Positions 1 through 10,037 are shown, counted from the stretch's first letter. The stretch is 64,000 bases of DNA from an uncultured Pelagibacteraceae bacterium (GCA_902610315.1 CACLVA010000002.1:1-64000), one strand, 5' to 3'. Made by a program: numbers and translations. Notes: generated by a model not told the origin, from the sequence alone.

Positions 1-630
1 AGAAATAAGTTTAATTTTTTGCGAAAAAAAATTTATCTTAAGAATGCGATTATAAGCAGTGTAGTACCAAAAACCTTTAGTCAAATTAAAAAGATTTTTT
101 ATAATTTATATAAAGTTAATTGTATCGAATTAAAGAAATTAAATTTAACAAGACTAATAAACATTAAAGTCAACAAGAAAGAAATTGGATCTGATCGTTT
201 AGCCAACGCAATAAGTGTAATGAGTAAAAATAAAAATTTTATCGTTGTTGATTTTGGAACTGCTACTACTTTTGATGTAATTAAGAAAAATAATTATTTA
301 GGGGGAGTAATTGCTCCAGGTGTAACTTTGTCACTAGATAATTTGATTAAAAAAGCAAGTTTAATACCAAATATTGAATTACATAAATCAAAATCTATAA
401 TTGGAAAAAATACAGAGCAAGCAGTCCTGTCTGGTTTTTTTTGGGGATATAATGGTTTAATTAATGGCATAATTTCAAAAATTAAAAAAAAAACTAATCA
501 AAAATATAAAATAATTTTTACAGGTGGTCTTGCGCACTTATTTAATAAAGATATAAAAGATAAAGTTACTATAGATAAAAATCTAACAATTAATGGTTTA
601 ATTAAAGTTTCAAAACATTTTAATTTATGA
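1..630 (+). CDS. coaX: Type III pantothenate kinase, 5' end missing
   Basis: Phosphorylates pantothenate, the first step of coenzyme A synthesis, in the cytoplasm. The reading frame is open from base 1, so the gene begins outside the window; the TTG at 19 is internal, and the N-terminal phosphate-binding part is not visible. Visible family marks are the DFGTATTFDVI segment followed by GGVIAPG, and the late FTGGLAHLF segment of the ASKHA fold. About 210 residues are present, against roughly 255 for the family. The stop overlaps the RNase J start by 4 bases, so the two are probably cotranscribed. The coaX-rnj pairing is common in alphaproteobacteria and supports the call. Confidence 0.9.
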   Translation, partial: RNKFNFLRKKIYLKNAIISSVVPKTFSQIKKIFYNLYKVNCIELKKLNLTRLINIKVNKKEIGSDRLANAISVMSKNKNFIVVDFGTATTFDVIKKNNYLGGVIAPGVTLSLDNLIKKASLIPNIELHKSKSIIGKNTEQAVLSGFFWGYNGLINGIISKIKKKTNQKYKIIFTGGLAHLFNKDIKDKVTIDKNLTINGLIKVSKHFNL

Positions 631-2285
631 AAGATGAATTAATTTTTTGTCCTCTTGGTGGATCAGGTGAAATAGGCATGAATATGAATTTGTTTGGCTT
701 TGGTAAACCTGGGGAGCATAAATGGATTATAGTTGACATTGGTGTTACTTTTGCTGATGAGAGTATTCCAGGCATAGATTTAATATATCCAGATCCTGGA
801 TTTATCATTGATAAAAAAGAGTCCCTACTAGCTATAGTTCTAACACATGCTCACGAAGATCATATAGGTGCTATTACTCAAATATGGCCAAAGTTAAATT
901 GTAAAATTTTTGCTACTCCCTTTACTGCTGCCCTTGTAGTAGAAAAATTCAGAGAGAAAAATATTGATATAACAACTTATCTTAACATTGTTCAACTTAA
1001 TGGAAAAATTAATTTAAAAAATTTTGAAATCGATTTTATAACATTAACACACTCAATTCTTGAACCAAATGGATTAAGAATAAAAACACCTTTAGGAAAT
1101 GTTCTTCACACTGGTGATTGGAAGTGTGATCCAAATCCTTTGATAGGAAACAAAATAGATTCAGACAAGTTAAAATTAATTGGAAAAGAAGGTGTATTAA
1201 CAATGATTTGTGACTCTACAAACATCTTTAGCATTGGTAGATCAGGATCCGAGTTAAGTGTAAGAAAAAGTTTATTAAAAATAATTGGAAGACTTAAAAA
1301 AAGAGTCATTGTAACCTCTTTTGCATCTAACGTAGCAAGGATGGAAACAATATTTTATTGTGCAGAAAAAACTGGTAGACAAATTTCATTAGTTGGGAGA
1401 TCAATGCACCGTATTTATAAAGCAGCAAAACAATGTGGATATTTAAAAAATGTTATTGATCCAATTGATCCAAGAGATGCAAAAAAAATAGCAAGAGAGA
1501 AAATAATTTATCTTTGCACAGGTAGCCAAGGTGAGCCAATGGGAGCTATGAATAGAATATCAAATTATACTCATCCAGATGTATTTATTGAAAAAGATGA
1601 TACTGTAATATTTTCTTCAAAAATAATACCTGGTAATGAAAAAAAACTTTCAAAATTACACAATACTTTAGTTTTAGAAGGCGTAGAAGTTATTAATGAA
1701 GAAAATGAGTTTGTACATGTATCAGGCCACCCAAATAGAGATGATCTAAAAGATATGTACAATTGGATTAAGCCGAAATCTGTAATACCAGTTCATGGAG
1801 AACATAGACATATCCTTGAACATCTTTCGTTTGCTAAAGAAATGAATGTTCCATATCCAATAAAAGTAAAAAACGGAGATATAATTAAAATTGCGCCATG
1901 TGAAAAACCTGAAGTATTTGACAAAGCACCATCAGGCAAACTTTACGTAGACGGTGATATAAGTGTTTTTGAGGATTCCAGATCAATAAAAGAGAGAAAA
2001 AATTTATCTATTAACGGTAGTCTCGAGGTAACAATTTTAGTAAATAACAAAGGGAATATATACGACTCACCTGTTATATCAGCAAAGGGACTACCAATAG
2101 AAAATTTAGAAGAATTTAAATTTGGACTGGAAAAAGAAATAAATAAAACAGCAAGATCATTCGCATTGAATAATACAAAACAAGAGGAAAATGCGATTAA
2201 TGCAATAAAAACAGTTTGCAGAAAGTTTACTAAAGATCAAGTAGGAAAAAGACCATTTACTAATATAAATTTAGTTAATATTTAA
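627..2285 (+). CDS. rnj: Ribonuclease J
   Basis: A metallo-beta-lactamase/beta-CASP nuclease of 552 aa that processes and degrades RNA (endonuclease and 5'-to-3' exonuclease in characterised homologues). The zinc ligands are clear: HAHEDH at residues 74-79, H141 and the HTGDWK segment at 160-165. The beta-CASP part (VIVTSFASNVARM, then CTGSQGEPMGAM) and the later VHVSGHPNRDDL and PVHGEHRH motifs follow, and a C-terminal domain of about 100 residues ends the protein. The ATG overlaps the coaX stop (ATGA). The length is normal for the family. Confidence 0.96.
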   Translation: MKDELIFCPLGGSGEIGMNMNLFGFGKPGEHKWIIVDIGVTFADESIPGIDLIYPDPGFIIDKKESLLAIVLTHAHEDHIGAITQIWPKLNCKIFATPFTAALVVEKFREKNIDITTYLNIVQLNGKINLKNFEIDFITLTHSILEPNGLRIKTPLGNVLHTGDWKCDPNPLIGNKIDSDKLKLIGKEGVLTMICDSTNIFSIGRSGSELSVRKSLLKIIGRLKKRVIVTSFASNVARMETIFYCAEKTGRQISLVGRSMHRIYKAAKQCGYLKNVIDPIDPRDAKKIAREKIIYLCTGSQGEPMGAMNRISNYTHPDVFIEKDDTVIFSSKIIPGNEKKLSKLHNTLVLEGVEVINEENEFVHVSGHPNRDDLKDMYNWIKPKSVIPVHGEHRHILEHLSFAKEMNVPYPIKVKNGDIIKIAPCEKPEVFDKAPSGKLYVDGDISVFEDSRSIKERKNLSINGSLEVTILVNNKGNIYDSPVISAKGLPIENLEEFKFGLEKEINKTARSFALNNTKQEENAINAIKTVCRKFTKDQVGKRPFTNINLVNI

Positions 2286-2286
2286 T

Positions 2287-2532
2287 ATGAGTATTACTGG
2301 TTCGCTCATAATTTTTGTTTTAACTTGGTGGATCATTTTTTTTTCATTATTACCAATAGATGTTGATAGAAAACACAAGGAAATGGTTGAAGGTGTAGAT
2401 AAAGGATCGCCCGAAAATCCTAAAATTATAAAAAAAATAATTTATACAACCATAATAACCTCAATTATTTTTATAGGTATATTTATGTTAGTGAAGTATG
2501 ATTACCTTAATTTAAGAAGGTTTATTTCGTAA
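2287..2532 (+). CDS. DUF1467 family small membrane protein
   Basis: An 81-residue protein with two predicted transmembrane helices (about residues 5-22 and 52-70) joined by a polar loop containing DVDRKHKEMVEGVDKGSPEN. This layout and the position between RNase J and proS match the alphaproteobacterial DUF1467 family, whose function is not known. It starts one base after the rnj stop, and its TAA shares one base with the proS ATG, so it should be translated from the same transcript. Family identity comes from size, topology and synteny. Confidence 0.75.
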   Translation: MSITGSLIIFVLTWWIIFFSLLPIDVDRKHKEMVEGVDKGSPENPKIIKKIIYTTIITSIIFIGIFMLVKYDYLNLRRFIS

Positions 2533-3860
2533 TGTTTTTTTCTACTTTATTAATTCCTATTTTAAAAAATTATCCCTCTGAGGCAAAAATTAAATCACAC
2601 AAATTAATGTTAAGAACAGGAATGATAAAACAATCTTCTGCAGGTATATATTCTTGGCTACCTTTAGGTTTCAAAGTGATGAAAAAAATAGAAAATATTG
2701 TAAGGGAGGAACAAAATAAAATTTTTGCACAAGAAATATTAATGCCAACTATACAATCTAGTGAAATTTGGAAAGAGAGTGGTAGATATGAAGATTATGG
2801 TGAGGAAATGTTAAGAATTACAGATAGACAAAAAAGAGAAATGTTATATGGGCCAACTAACGAAGAATTAATAACTGATATTTTCAGAAATAGTATAAAG
2901 TCATATAAATCTTTACCACAACTTTTGTATCATATTCAATGGAAGTTCAGAGATGAATTGCGACCAAGATTTGGGATAATGCGTTGTAGAGAGTTTTATA
3001 TGAAGGATGCCTATTCTTTTGATCTTAATGACGATTTAGGGGAACATTCTTATAATAAATTTTTTTTATCATATCTTAAAACTTTTAAAAGACTAGATTT
3101 AAAGGCAATCCCAATGGCAGCAGACACAGGTCCTATAGGAGGTAATTTATCACATGAATTTATTATTTTAGCTGAAACAGGTGAAAGTAAAATTTATACT
3201 GATAAAAATATATTTGAAGTTGATCATTCAGATTGCACTTTAGAAAGAAAATCATTAACAAATTTAAGAAAAAAATTTGAAAATTATTATGCAGTTACAG
3301 ACGAAAAATTCAATAAAGCTGAATTTGACAAATTAGTTACAAAAGAAAATCAATTAGAGACAAAAGGTATAGAAGTTGGACATATATTTTATTTTGGCGA
3401 TAAATATTCTAAACCAATGAATGCATCTGTAGATCACAACGGTAAAAAAGTCTTCGTAAAAATGGGATCTTATGGTGTTGGAGTTTCAAGATTAGTTGGT
3501 GCCATAATAGAGGCTAAATTTGATGAGAAAAATGAGAACATGAATTGGCCAATAAATGTAGCACCATATGAATGTGCGATTTTACCATTAGTTTCTAAGA
3601 ATGATAAAACAAATTTAGAAAAATCTATTAATATATATAAAAAACTCAAAAATAGAAATATTGATGTAATCATTGATGATACAGATGAAAACTTTTCATC
3701 AAAAATGAAAAAGTTTAATCTTATTGGCGTTCCTTTTCAAATACTTTTAGGAAATAAATCTGATGATGAAATGCTTGAATTTAAAAAAGTTGGTGAAGCT
3801 TCATCTAAATTAAAAATAGACGATATAATAAAGACTATAAATTCAAAAAAAGAAAATTGA
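2532..3860 (+). CDS. proS: Prolyl-tRNA synthetase, short alphaproteobacterial form
   Basis: Charges tRNA-Pro with proline. This class II synthetase has 442 aa; the long bacterial form (about 570 aa) carries an editing insertion between motifs 2 and 3 that is absent here. Visible landmarks are TNEELITDIFRN, the motif 2 region with FRDELRPRFGIMRCREFYMK, and motif 3 GSYGVGVSRLVGAIIE at about residue 315, followed by a C-terminal anticodon-binding domain (YECAILPLV onward). Editing of mischarged Ala-tRNA-Pro must therefore be done in trans or not at all. The start overlaps the preceding stop by one base. Confidence 0.96.
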   Translation: MFFSTLLIPILKNYPSEAKIKSHKLMLRTGMIKQSSAGIYSWLPLGFKVMKKIENIVREEQNKIFAQEILMPTIQSSEIWKESGRYEDYGEEMLRITDRQKREMLYGPTNEELITDIFRNSIKSYKSLPQLLYHIQWKFRDELRPRFGIMRCREFYMKDAYSFDLNDDLGEHSYNKFFLSYLKTFKRLDLKAIPMAADTGPIGGNLSHEFIILAETGESKIYTDKNIFEVDHSDCTLERKSLTNLRKKFENYYAVTDEKFNKAEFDKLVTKENQLETKGIEVGHIFYFGDKYSKPMNASVDHNGKKVFVKMGSYGVGVSRLVGAIIEAKFDEKNENMNWPINVAPYECAILPLVSKNDKTNLEKSINIYKKLKNRNIDVIIDDTDENFSSKMKKFNLIGVPFQILLGNKSDDEMLEFKKVGEASSKLKIDDIIKTINSKKEN

Positions 3861-5086
3861 TCTCTAAACTAGAAAAAGAAATAACATTTAGATATTTAAA
3901 AACCAGAAAAAAGGATGGATTTTTAAATATTATTACAATATTTTCATTTATTGGTATTAGCCTAGGTGTAGCAGTTTTAATTATTGTAATGTCCGTAATG
4001 AACGGTTTTAGGTCTGATCTTATAAAAAAAATAAATGGATTTAATTCTCATGCCACGATTCAAAATTATGATGGTCTATTTGATCTAAAAAAAATAGATA
4101 GTTCTAATTTAAAAAGTCAGATTGATGGTTTATTAATTAGTAATAATGGTGAAGGTATTATAATTAATGAAAAAATTACCAAAGGAGTTTTATTAAGAGG
4201 ATACAAAAAAGAGGAATTTCAAAGCCTTAATATTGTAAAAAACCAAGACTTTTCAGGTTCTAAAATTTTAGATAAAAGCGGAATTTCAATTAGTCAAGAA
4301 CTGGGTTATGACTTAGATTTAAAGATCGGTGATAAATTAAATTTAGTTTTTTCCTCTTTTGAAGAAACACTTATAGGATCGTTGCCAAAACAAAAAACCT
4401 TTAAAATTAGCTCCTTTTATAATAGCGGTTTTAATGATTTTGATAAAAATATTGCTTTCGTAAATATTGAGGATTTGGAAAACCAACTAAATTTGACACC
4501 AGACAGTAGGTTTCTAGAAATTTATTTTAAAGATCCAACAGATATAAGCAAAATAAAAAAAGATTTAATTAAATTTTTCCCTAATGATTTAATTTATACT
4601 TGGTCAGATTTAAATAAACCACTTTTCTCAGCATTAAAAGTTGAAAGAAATGTGATGTTTATTATTTTGTCTCTAATAATCATAGTTGCTGCATTCAATA
4701 TAATTTCAGGATTGACAATCTTAGTAAAAAATAAAACAAGAGAAATTGCAATTTTAAAATCCATTGGTGTTAAAAACAGATCTATTAGAAAAATTTTCTT
4801 TTTAGTTGGATTTATTATTGGATGTAGTGCTACGATTTTTGGCGTTGTTACAGGCATAATTTTTTCAGTTTACATTGAAAATATTAGACAATTCATAAGT
4901 AACTTATTTAATGTAACTTTATTTCCAGAAGAAATTTATTTTCTTAGTACAATGCCTTATGAATTAGATTTTAAATCAATTCTTTTAATTTCTATTTGTT
5001 CAATTTTTTCAACTTGTTTAGTATCACTATTTCCAGCGATTAAAGCATCTAATTTGGATACTATTAAATCACTTAAATATGAATAA
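3857..5086 (+). CDS. lolC: Lipoprotein-releasing ABC transporter permease (LolC/LolE family)
   Basis: Membrane subunit (409 aa) that, with LolD, extracts outer-membrane lipoproteins from the inner membrane. It has the family pattern: TM1 at about residues 22-50 (SFIGISLGVAVLIIVMSV), a large periplasmic domain, then three TM helices after residue 265 with the FtsX-like core and the ending FPAIKASNLDTIKSLKYE. The start is TTG, placed so that TTGA overlaps the proS stop by 4 bases; no nearby ATG fits the N-terminus. Only one permease gene is present, so it probably acts as a homodimer, as in other bacteria with a single LolC/E protein. Confidence 0.9.
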   Translation: MISKLEKEITFRYLKTRKKDGFLNIITIFSFIGISLGVAVLIIVMSVMNGFRSDLIKKINGFNSHATIQNYDGLFDLKKIDSSNLKSQIDGLLISNNGEGIIINEKITKGVLLRGYKKEEFQSLNIVKNQDFSGSKILDKSGISISQELGYDLDLKIGDKLNLVFSSFEETLIGSLPKQKTFKISSFYNSGFNDFDKNIAFVNIEDLENQLNLTPDSRFLEIYFKDPTDISKIKKDLIKFFPNDLIYTWSDLNKPLFSALKVERNVMFIILSLIIIVAAFNIISGLTILVKNKTREIAILKSIGVKNRSIRKIFFLVGFIIGCSATIFGVVTGIIFSVYIENIRQFISNLFNVTLFPEEIYFLSTMPYELDFKSILLISICSIFSTCLVSLFPAIKASNLDTIKSLKYE

Positions 5087-5762
5087 CTTCATTGAATTAA
5101 AAAAAGTATCAAAAAACTATATTTCTTCAAAAAAAATTGAAGTTTTAAAAAATATTAATTATACATTTAAGCCGGGAAAAATATATTCTTTAATTGGCCC
5201 ATCTGGTTCAGGAAAGTCTACACTGCTTAACCTAATATCCTTAATAGATAAACCATCAAGTGGTTTTATAAAACTAAATAATGTTATAATTAATGATAAT
5301 GATATCGATCAAAGAGACATTATAAGGTCAAAAAAAATTGGTATTATTTATCAGGATAAAAATTTATTAGCTGATTTTACTACTCTAGAGAATGTTTATA
5401 TGGCAAGATTATCAGTAAGCGATAATAAAAAAAAAGCAGTTGTAGATGCTAAAAAACTTTTGAAAAAAGTTGGTTTAGATAAAAGACTAAACCATTTCCC
5501 TAGCGAGTTATCTGGAGGCGAATCACAGAGGGTTGCTATATCGAGAGCATTAATAAATTCACCTGATATAATTTTGGCAGATGAACCAACAGGAAATTTA
5601 GATAACAAAAATGCAAGAGATATATTCAAATTATTATTTAGTTTAAGAAATAAAAATAGAATCATAATATTTGCAACTCACAATAGATATTTTGCAGATA
5701 TGTCCGATTGTAAATTGAATTTAATTGATGGTAAAATAATAACTATCAATGCAAGAAACTAA
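5079..5762 (+). CDS. lolD: Lipoprotein-releasing ABC transporter ATP-binding protein
   Basis: A cytoplasmic ATPase of 227 aa that powers the LolC/E permease encoded just upstream, whose gene it overlaps by 8 bases. It carries Walker [10 protein letters not shown] (about residue 41), the Q-loop IIYQDKNLL, signature LSGGESQRVAISRAL, and Walker B ILADEPTGNLD, and is a standard MacB/LolD-type domain. Its 3' end overlaps the start of dnaE by 14 bases. Confidence 0.94.
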   Translation: MNNFIELKKVSKNYISSKKIEVLKNINYTFKPGKIYSLIGPSGSGKSTLLNLISLIDKPSSGFIKLNNVIINDNDIDQRDIIRSKKIGIIYQDKNLLADFTTLENVYMARLSVSDNKKKAVVDAKKLLKKVGLDKRLNHFPSELSGGESQRVAISRALINSPDIILADEPTGNLDNKNARDIFKLLFSLRNKNRIIIFATHNRYFADMSDCKLNLIDGKIITINARN

Positions 5763-8700
5763 AAAAGCTTTTAATCACTACAAACTACATACACAATATT
5801 CTATATGCGAGGGTGCTATTAAAATTGAGGATCTAGAAAAATTTTGCAAAAGTAATAAAATTAACTCATTAGGAATTTCTGATACATCCAACCTTTGTGG
5901 TGTTTTGCAATTTTCAGAGACCGTCTCAAAATCAAAGACACAACCAATAATTGGATCCCAAATAAAATTTAAATATAAAGATTTATTAGGTTTAATTCCA
6001 ATAATTGCAAAAAACGATATCGGATACAAAAATATTGTAAAATTATCATCAAACTCATATTTGAGTCATGAAAATTTTAACGAACCATATTGTAAATTTA
6101 ACGACTTATCCCATTATAAGGAAGGCTTGATAGTCACACTCGGAGGCCTAAATAGCTTGGCTGGAGAATTGTTTCTAAAAGATAAATTAAATGAATTAAA
6201 GGAAATTTATAATTTTTTGAAAAACCTATTTAATGAGAATTTTTACATAGAAATACAAAGACATGGTGATGTAAATGAAAAAAATTTAGAAGTTTTTAAC
6301 CTAAAAACATCCAAAGAATTGAATGTACCAATAATAGCCTCTCATGAGGTTTATTATCTAGATAAAAATATTTATGATGCTCATGATGCTCTAATGTGTA
6401 TAGGATCAAAAAATTATATTAACGATAAAAATCGCCCAAGGCTTTCTGACAATCATTACTTTAAGAACACTGATGAAATGATTAAATTATTTTCTGATTT
6501 ACCAGAGGCACTAGAGAACAACTTTAATTTAAATGTAAGATGTTGTTATAGACCTTCAAGTTCAAAACCACTACTTCCGAATATTAGCTCTAAGAAAAAT
6601 CTTTCTTCTAACGATATTCTTAAAAAAGAAGCAGAAGAAGGCTTAAAATTTAGACTTAAGATGGATTTAGAAAAAAAAAATAATGTTAAAATTAACGAAT
6701 ATGAGAAAAGACTAAAACATGAAATAAACATTATATGTAAAATGAATTATGCTAGTTATTTTTTAATAGTTTCAGATTATATAAAATGGGCAAAAAATAA
6801 CGATATACCAGTAGGACCAGGCAGAGGTTCGGGCGCGGGATCATTAGTTGCATGGTGTTTATCTATTACGGATGTAGATCCTTTGAAATTTGATTTAATT
6901 TTTGAAAGATTTCTTAACCCCGATAGAGTTTCTATGCCTGATTTTGATATCGATTTTTGTGAAGAAAAAAGAGATTTGGTATTTGAATATTTAAAAAAAA
7001 AATATCCAGACTCTGTTGCACATATAATAACTTTTGGAAAACTTAAAGCACGAATGGTAATAAGAGACGTTGGGAGAGTGATGGGTTTACCTTATGGTTT
7101 TGTTGATAGCATTTGCAAAATGATACCTTTTGATCCATCAAGGCCAATGAATCTAAATCAATGTATTAATTCTGAACCCAAGCTTCAAAAATTAATAAAC
7201 GAAGATAAAAGAGTGGAAAGATTAATAAATTTATCTTTAAAACTTGAGGGACTAAATAGAAATTTTGCCACTCATGCGGCAGGAGTTGTTATTGCCGATA
7301 AAAAATTGTCTGAAACGGTACCGCTTTACAAAGACCCATCCGCAAATTTATTATTACCATCTACTCAATTTGATATGTACTCTGCTGAAAATGCAGGTCT
7401 GATCAAATTTGATTTTTTAGGTTTAAAAACTTTAACTGTTATCAATAAAACGCAAAATTTAGTCAGGAAAAAATTACAAGATTTTGATATTAAAAATATA
7501 AAATACAATAACAAAAAAGTTTATGACCTTTTGTCTACAGGTAAGACTGTAGGGTTATTTCAATTAGAGAGCTCTGGAATGCGAGAGGCATTAACTCAAA
7601 TGAAACCAAATCAGTTGGAAGATATAATAGCATTAGTTGCTTTATATAGGCCTGGCCCAATGAGCAATATTTCAATATATAACGATTGCAAACATGGAAA
7701 ACGAGAACCTGATTATTTACACCCAAAATTAGAAAAAATATTAAAACCAACATATGGAGTAATTATTTATCAGGAACAAGTAATGCAAATTGCACAAACT
7801 TTATCTGGTTTTTCTCCTGGAGAAGCAGATTTATTGAGAAGAGCTATGGGAAAAAAAAAAAGAGCAGAACTAGAAAGACAAAAAACCAGATTTGTAGAGG
7901 GAGCTTTTAAAAATGGCATAAGCAAAGATATAGCAGCAGGTATATTTTTAAAGATAGAACCTTTTGCTGAATATGGTTTTAACAAAAGTCATGCCGCAGC
8001 TTATGCAATCATTGCTTATCAAACTGCATATCTTAAAACATATTACCCAGATGAATTTTTTGCAGCATCTATGTCTATGGAATTGTCAAATCAAAAAAAA
8101 CTTAGTGAGTTTTGTGAAGAAATAAAAAGGTTAAAAATTAATATTATACGTCCCGATATAAACACTTGTTTTACTGATTTTAATTCTAAAAACAACAACT
8201 TCTATTATGCATTAGGAGCTATAAAAAATGTAGGTTATGACTCGGTTACAAATATAGTGAAAGAAAGAAATAAAAATGGAAAATTCAAATCTGTCTTAGA
8301 TTTTTTAAACAGAGTAAATCCTAAGGATATAAATAAATTACAATTAGAAGGTCTTACTAAGGCAGGCGCATTTGATAGTATTACAAATAATAGAAGATCC
8401 TTTTACGAGGCAATTCCAAATTTAATCCAAAAATCTAAAAAAATATTTGAAAATAAGTCTCAAAACCAAATAGATCTATTTTCTAAGAACGACAATAATG
8501 AAAATATTATAGATGAAAAGCCAGAATGGAATTTTCAAGAAAAAATGTTAAAAGAATTTGAAACAATAGGCTTTTATCTATCTGATCATCCATTAAATCA
8601 ATACAAAAATATTTTTGACGAATATAATATAACTAAATACTCAGATTTTATTGCTGACCAAAATCAATCAGAAAGTATGGTGGCATCAACAATTTTAAAA

Positions 8701-9141
8701 ATTCAAGAAAAAAAAACACAAAAAGGAACATCATATGCAATTATAAAATTTTCAGATTTGGGTGGTGTTTTTGAGCTTTTTGTTTTTTCTGATATTTTTG
8801 AATTAAATAGAGAAAATATAAAAGAAGGCAAATCAGTAATAATAACGCTTTTCAAAAATTTTAATGATATTGAAAAAAAAATAAGAATTAATGTAAAAAA
8901 AATTATACCTTTAGATGAAATTATTAATAAACCAATTAATAATTTAAAAATTAAAATATCAAACCCTAAAGAATTAGAATTATTATCAAAAATTTTAGTT
9001 AATCAAGGAAACGTGGGCGTTGAATTTGAGATGGTAGATAAAGACAAAACATATATACTTAAATTAAAAAATAAACGATTTGTTGATAAAAACATTTTAA
9101 ATTCTATTAAAAATCAAGGTATTTTAGCTACAATTTGTTAA
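5749..9141 (+). CDS. dnaE: DNA polymerase III alpha subunit
   Basis: The replicative polymerase catalytic subunit (1130 aa). It begins with a PHP domain (HYKLHTQYSICEGA near the N-terminus), followed by the C-family polymerase core with the catalytic acidic motif PDFDIDF at about residues 396-402, VGPGRGSGAGSLVAW just before it, and YGFNKSHAAAYAIIAYQTAY around residue 743. The C-terminal part has the helix-hairpin-helix region and an OB fold (about 970-1060). The length is near the DnaE norm. The ATG lies inside the lolD 3' end. Placement after lolCD is a conserved alphaproteobacterial arrangement. Confidence 0.97.
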   Translation: MQETKKAFNHYKLHTQYSICEGAIKIEDLEKFCKSNKINSLGISDTSNLCGVLQFSETVSKSKTQPIIGSQIKFKYKDLLGLIPIIAKNDIGYKNIVKLSSNSYLSHENFNEPYCKFNDLSHYKEGLIVTLGGLNSLAGELFLKDKLNELKEIYNFLKNLFNENFYIEIQRHGDVNEKNLEVFNLKTSKELNVPIIASHEVYYLDKNIYDAHDALMCIGSKNYINDKNRPRLSDNHYFKNTDEMIKLFSDLPEALENNFNLNVRCCYRPSSSKPLLPNISSKKNLSSNDILKKEAEEGLKFRLKMDLEKKNNVKINEYEKRLKHEINIICKMNYASYFLIVSDYIKWAKNNDIPVGPGRGSGAGSLVAWCLSITDVDPLKFDLIFERFLNPDRVSMPDFDIDFCEEKRDLVFEYLKKKYPDSVAHIITFGKLKARMVIRDVGRVMGLPYGFVDSICKMIPFDPSRPMNLNQCINSEPKLQKLINEDKRVERLINLSLKLEGLNRNFATHAAGVVIADKKLSETVPLYKDPSANLLLPSTQFDMYSAENAGLIKFDFLGLKTLTVINKTQNLVRKKLQDFDIKNIKYNNKKVYDLLSTGKTVGLFQLESSGMREALTQMKPNQLEDIIALVALYRPGPMSNISIYNDCKHGKREPDYLHPKLEKILKPTYGVIIYQEQVMQIAQTLSGFSPGEADLLRRAMGKKKRAELERQKTRFVEGAFKNGISKDIAAGIFLKIEPFAEYGFNKSHAAAYAIIAYQTAYLKTYYPDEFFAASMSMELSNQKKLSEFCEEIKRLKINIIRPDINTCFTDFNSKNNNFYYALGAIKNVGYDSVTNIVKERNKNGKFKSVLDFLNRVNPKDINKLQLEGLTKAGAFDSITNNRRSFYEAIPNLIQKSKKIFENKSQNQIDLFSKNDNNENIIDEKPEWNFQEKMLKEFETIGFYLSDHPLNQYKNIFDEYNITKYSDFIADQNQSESMVASTILKIQEKKTQKGTSYAIIKFSDLGGVFELFVFSDIFELNRENIKEGKSVIITLFKNFNDIEKKIRINVKKIIPLDEIINKPINNLKIKISNPKELELLSKILVNQGNVGVEFEMVDKDKTYILKLKNKRFVDKNILNSIKNQGILATIC

Positions 9142-9149
9142 TAAATTAC

Positions 9150-9178
9150 TTGCCTTTAATTAATAAAATTAATAAAAA
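9150..9178 (+). promoter_or_regulatory. Candidate sigma-70 promoter for the rpsB operon
   Basis: TTGCCT (9150-9155) and TAAAAA (9173-9178) are separated by 17 bases in the gap between dnaE and rpsB. Transcription would start near 9185-9190, just before the first stem of the rpsB leader at 9195, which agrees with a dedicated promoter. In DNA this AT-rich such matches arise by chance, so the support is mainly positional. Confidence 0.4.
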
Positions 9179-9194
9179 CCCTAAAAAAAACTCA

Positions 9195-9262
9195 CACAGT
9201 TAGTGGTTAAAAACCTCCGGTCCTTAAATGGAAATAACTGTGGCGGAATAACCGGAAAAAAT
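9195..9262 (+). promoter_or_regulatory. Structured rpsB leader with predicted pseudoknot
   Basis: The 68 bases before the rpsB ATG hold an outer stem CACAGTTA (9195-9202) with TAACTGTG (9235-9242), 8 perfect pairs. Inside its loop, GGTT (9205-9208) can pair with AACC (9212-9215), and CCGGT (9217-9221) can pair with ACCGG (9251-9255) beyond the outer stem. That last pairing makes a pseudoknot and covers the only Shine-Dalgarno-like bases (GGA, 9254-9256). The region is markedly richer in G and C than its surroundings. This fits an autogenous leader bound by ribosomal protein S2; that function is inferred, not shown. Confidence 0.75.
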
Positions 9263-10027
9263 ATGAAGATACCAAATTTAACAATAGAACAATTACTTGA
9301 AGCTGGAGTTCATCTAGGGCATAAAACTTTGAGATGGAATCCAAAAATGAAAAAATATATTTTTGGTAAAAGAGACTCTGTACATATAATTGATCTTACT
9401 CAAACATTGGAACTAACTAATAAGGCTTTAGAAAAAATTTATGAAACAATCTATAATAATGGAAAAATTTTACTTATCTCAACAAAGAAACAAGCATCGG
9501 AGTCAATTGCTGAATTAGCCAAATCTACTGGACAATATTTTGTAAATTATAGGTGGCTTGGTGGAATGTTAACTAACTGGGGGACAATTTCTAATTCAAT
9601 TAAAAAACTGCAAAAAATTGAAATAGACTTAAAATCTGAAAATAGGGGGTTTACAAAAAAGGAATTATTAAAAATGGGAATTCAAAGAGATAAACTTCAA
9701 AGGTCTTTAGGTGGAATTTCAGAGATGAAAAAAATTCCCGATCTAGTTTTTATTATTGATACAAATTACGAATCTTTGGCAATTAAAGAGTCTATTAAAC
9801 TAAACATACCAATTATTGCAATCTTAGATACAAATTCAAATCCTGAAGGTATTGATTATCCAATACCTGGTAATGATGACGCTCGTAGATCTATTGACTT
9901 ATATTGTAGTTTAATAAAAGAAACTATCGAAAACGCAAAAAAAGAAGCTCCGAAAATTGAAGATAAAAAAATAATCGAAAAGCCAAAAAAACAGGAAAAT
10001 TTCCCTCCCAAAAAAAAATTAAATTAA
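9263..10027 (+). CDS. rpsB: 30S ribosomal protein S2
   Basis: Small-subunit ribosomal protein of 254 aa. The N-terminus [20 protein letters not shown] is the family start, so I chose the ATG at 9263; an in-frame GTG at 9203 would add 20 residues encoded by the structured leader and is rejected. Other family marks are [25 protein letters not shown], and [18 protein letters not shown]. The C-terminal 25 residues are a Lys/Pro-rich tail. It is the first gene of a long cluster and is followed by tsf after 10 bases. Confidence 0.97.
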   Translation: MKIPNLTIEQLLEAGVHLGHKTLRWNPKMKKYIFGKRDSVHIIDLTQTLELTNKALEKIYETIYNNGKILLISTKKQASESIAELAKSTGQYFVNYRWLGGMLTNWGTISNSIKKLQKIEIDLKSENRGFTKKELLKMGIQRDKLQRSLGGISEMKKIPDLVFIIDTNYESLAIKESIKLNIPIIAILDTNSNPEGIDYPIPGNDDARRSIDLYCSLIKETIENAKKEAPKIEDKKIIEKPKKQENFPPKKKLN

Positions 10028-10037
10028 TTTTTTAAGA

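Noticed and set aside
9203-9262. GTG start giving RpsB a 20-residue N-terminal extension
   Set aside because: The extension has no S2 homology, and its codons coincide with the paired leader structure; the ATG at 9263 gives the family N-terminus.
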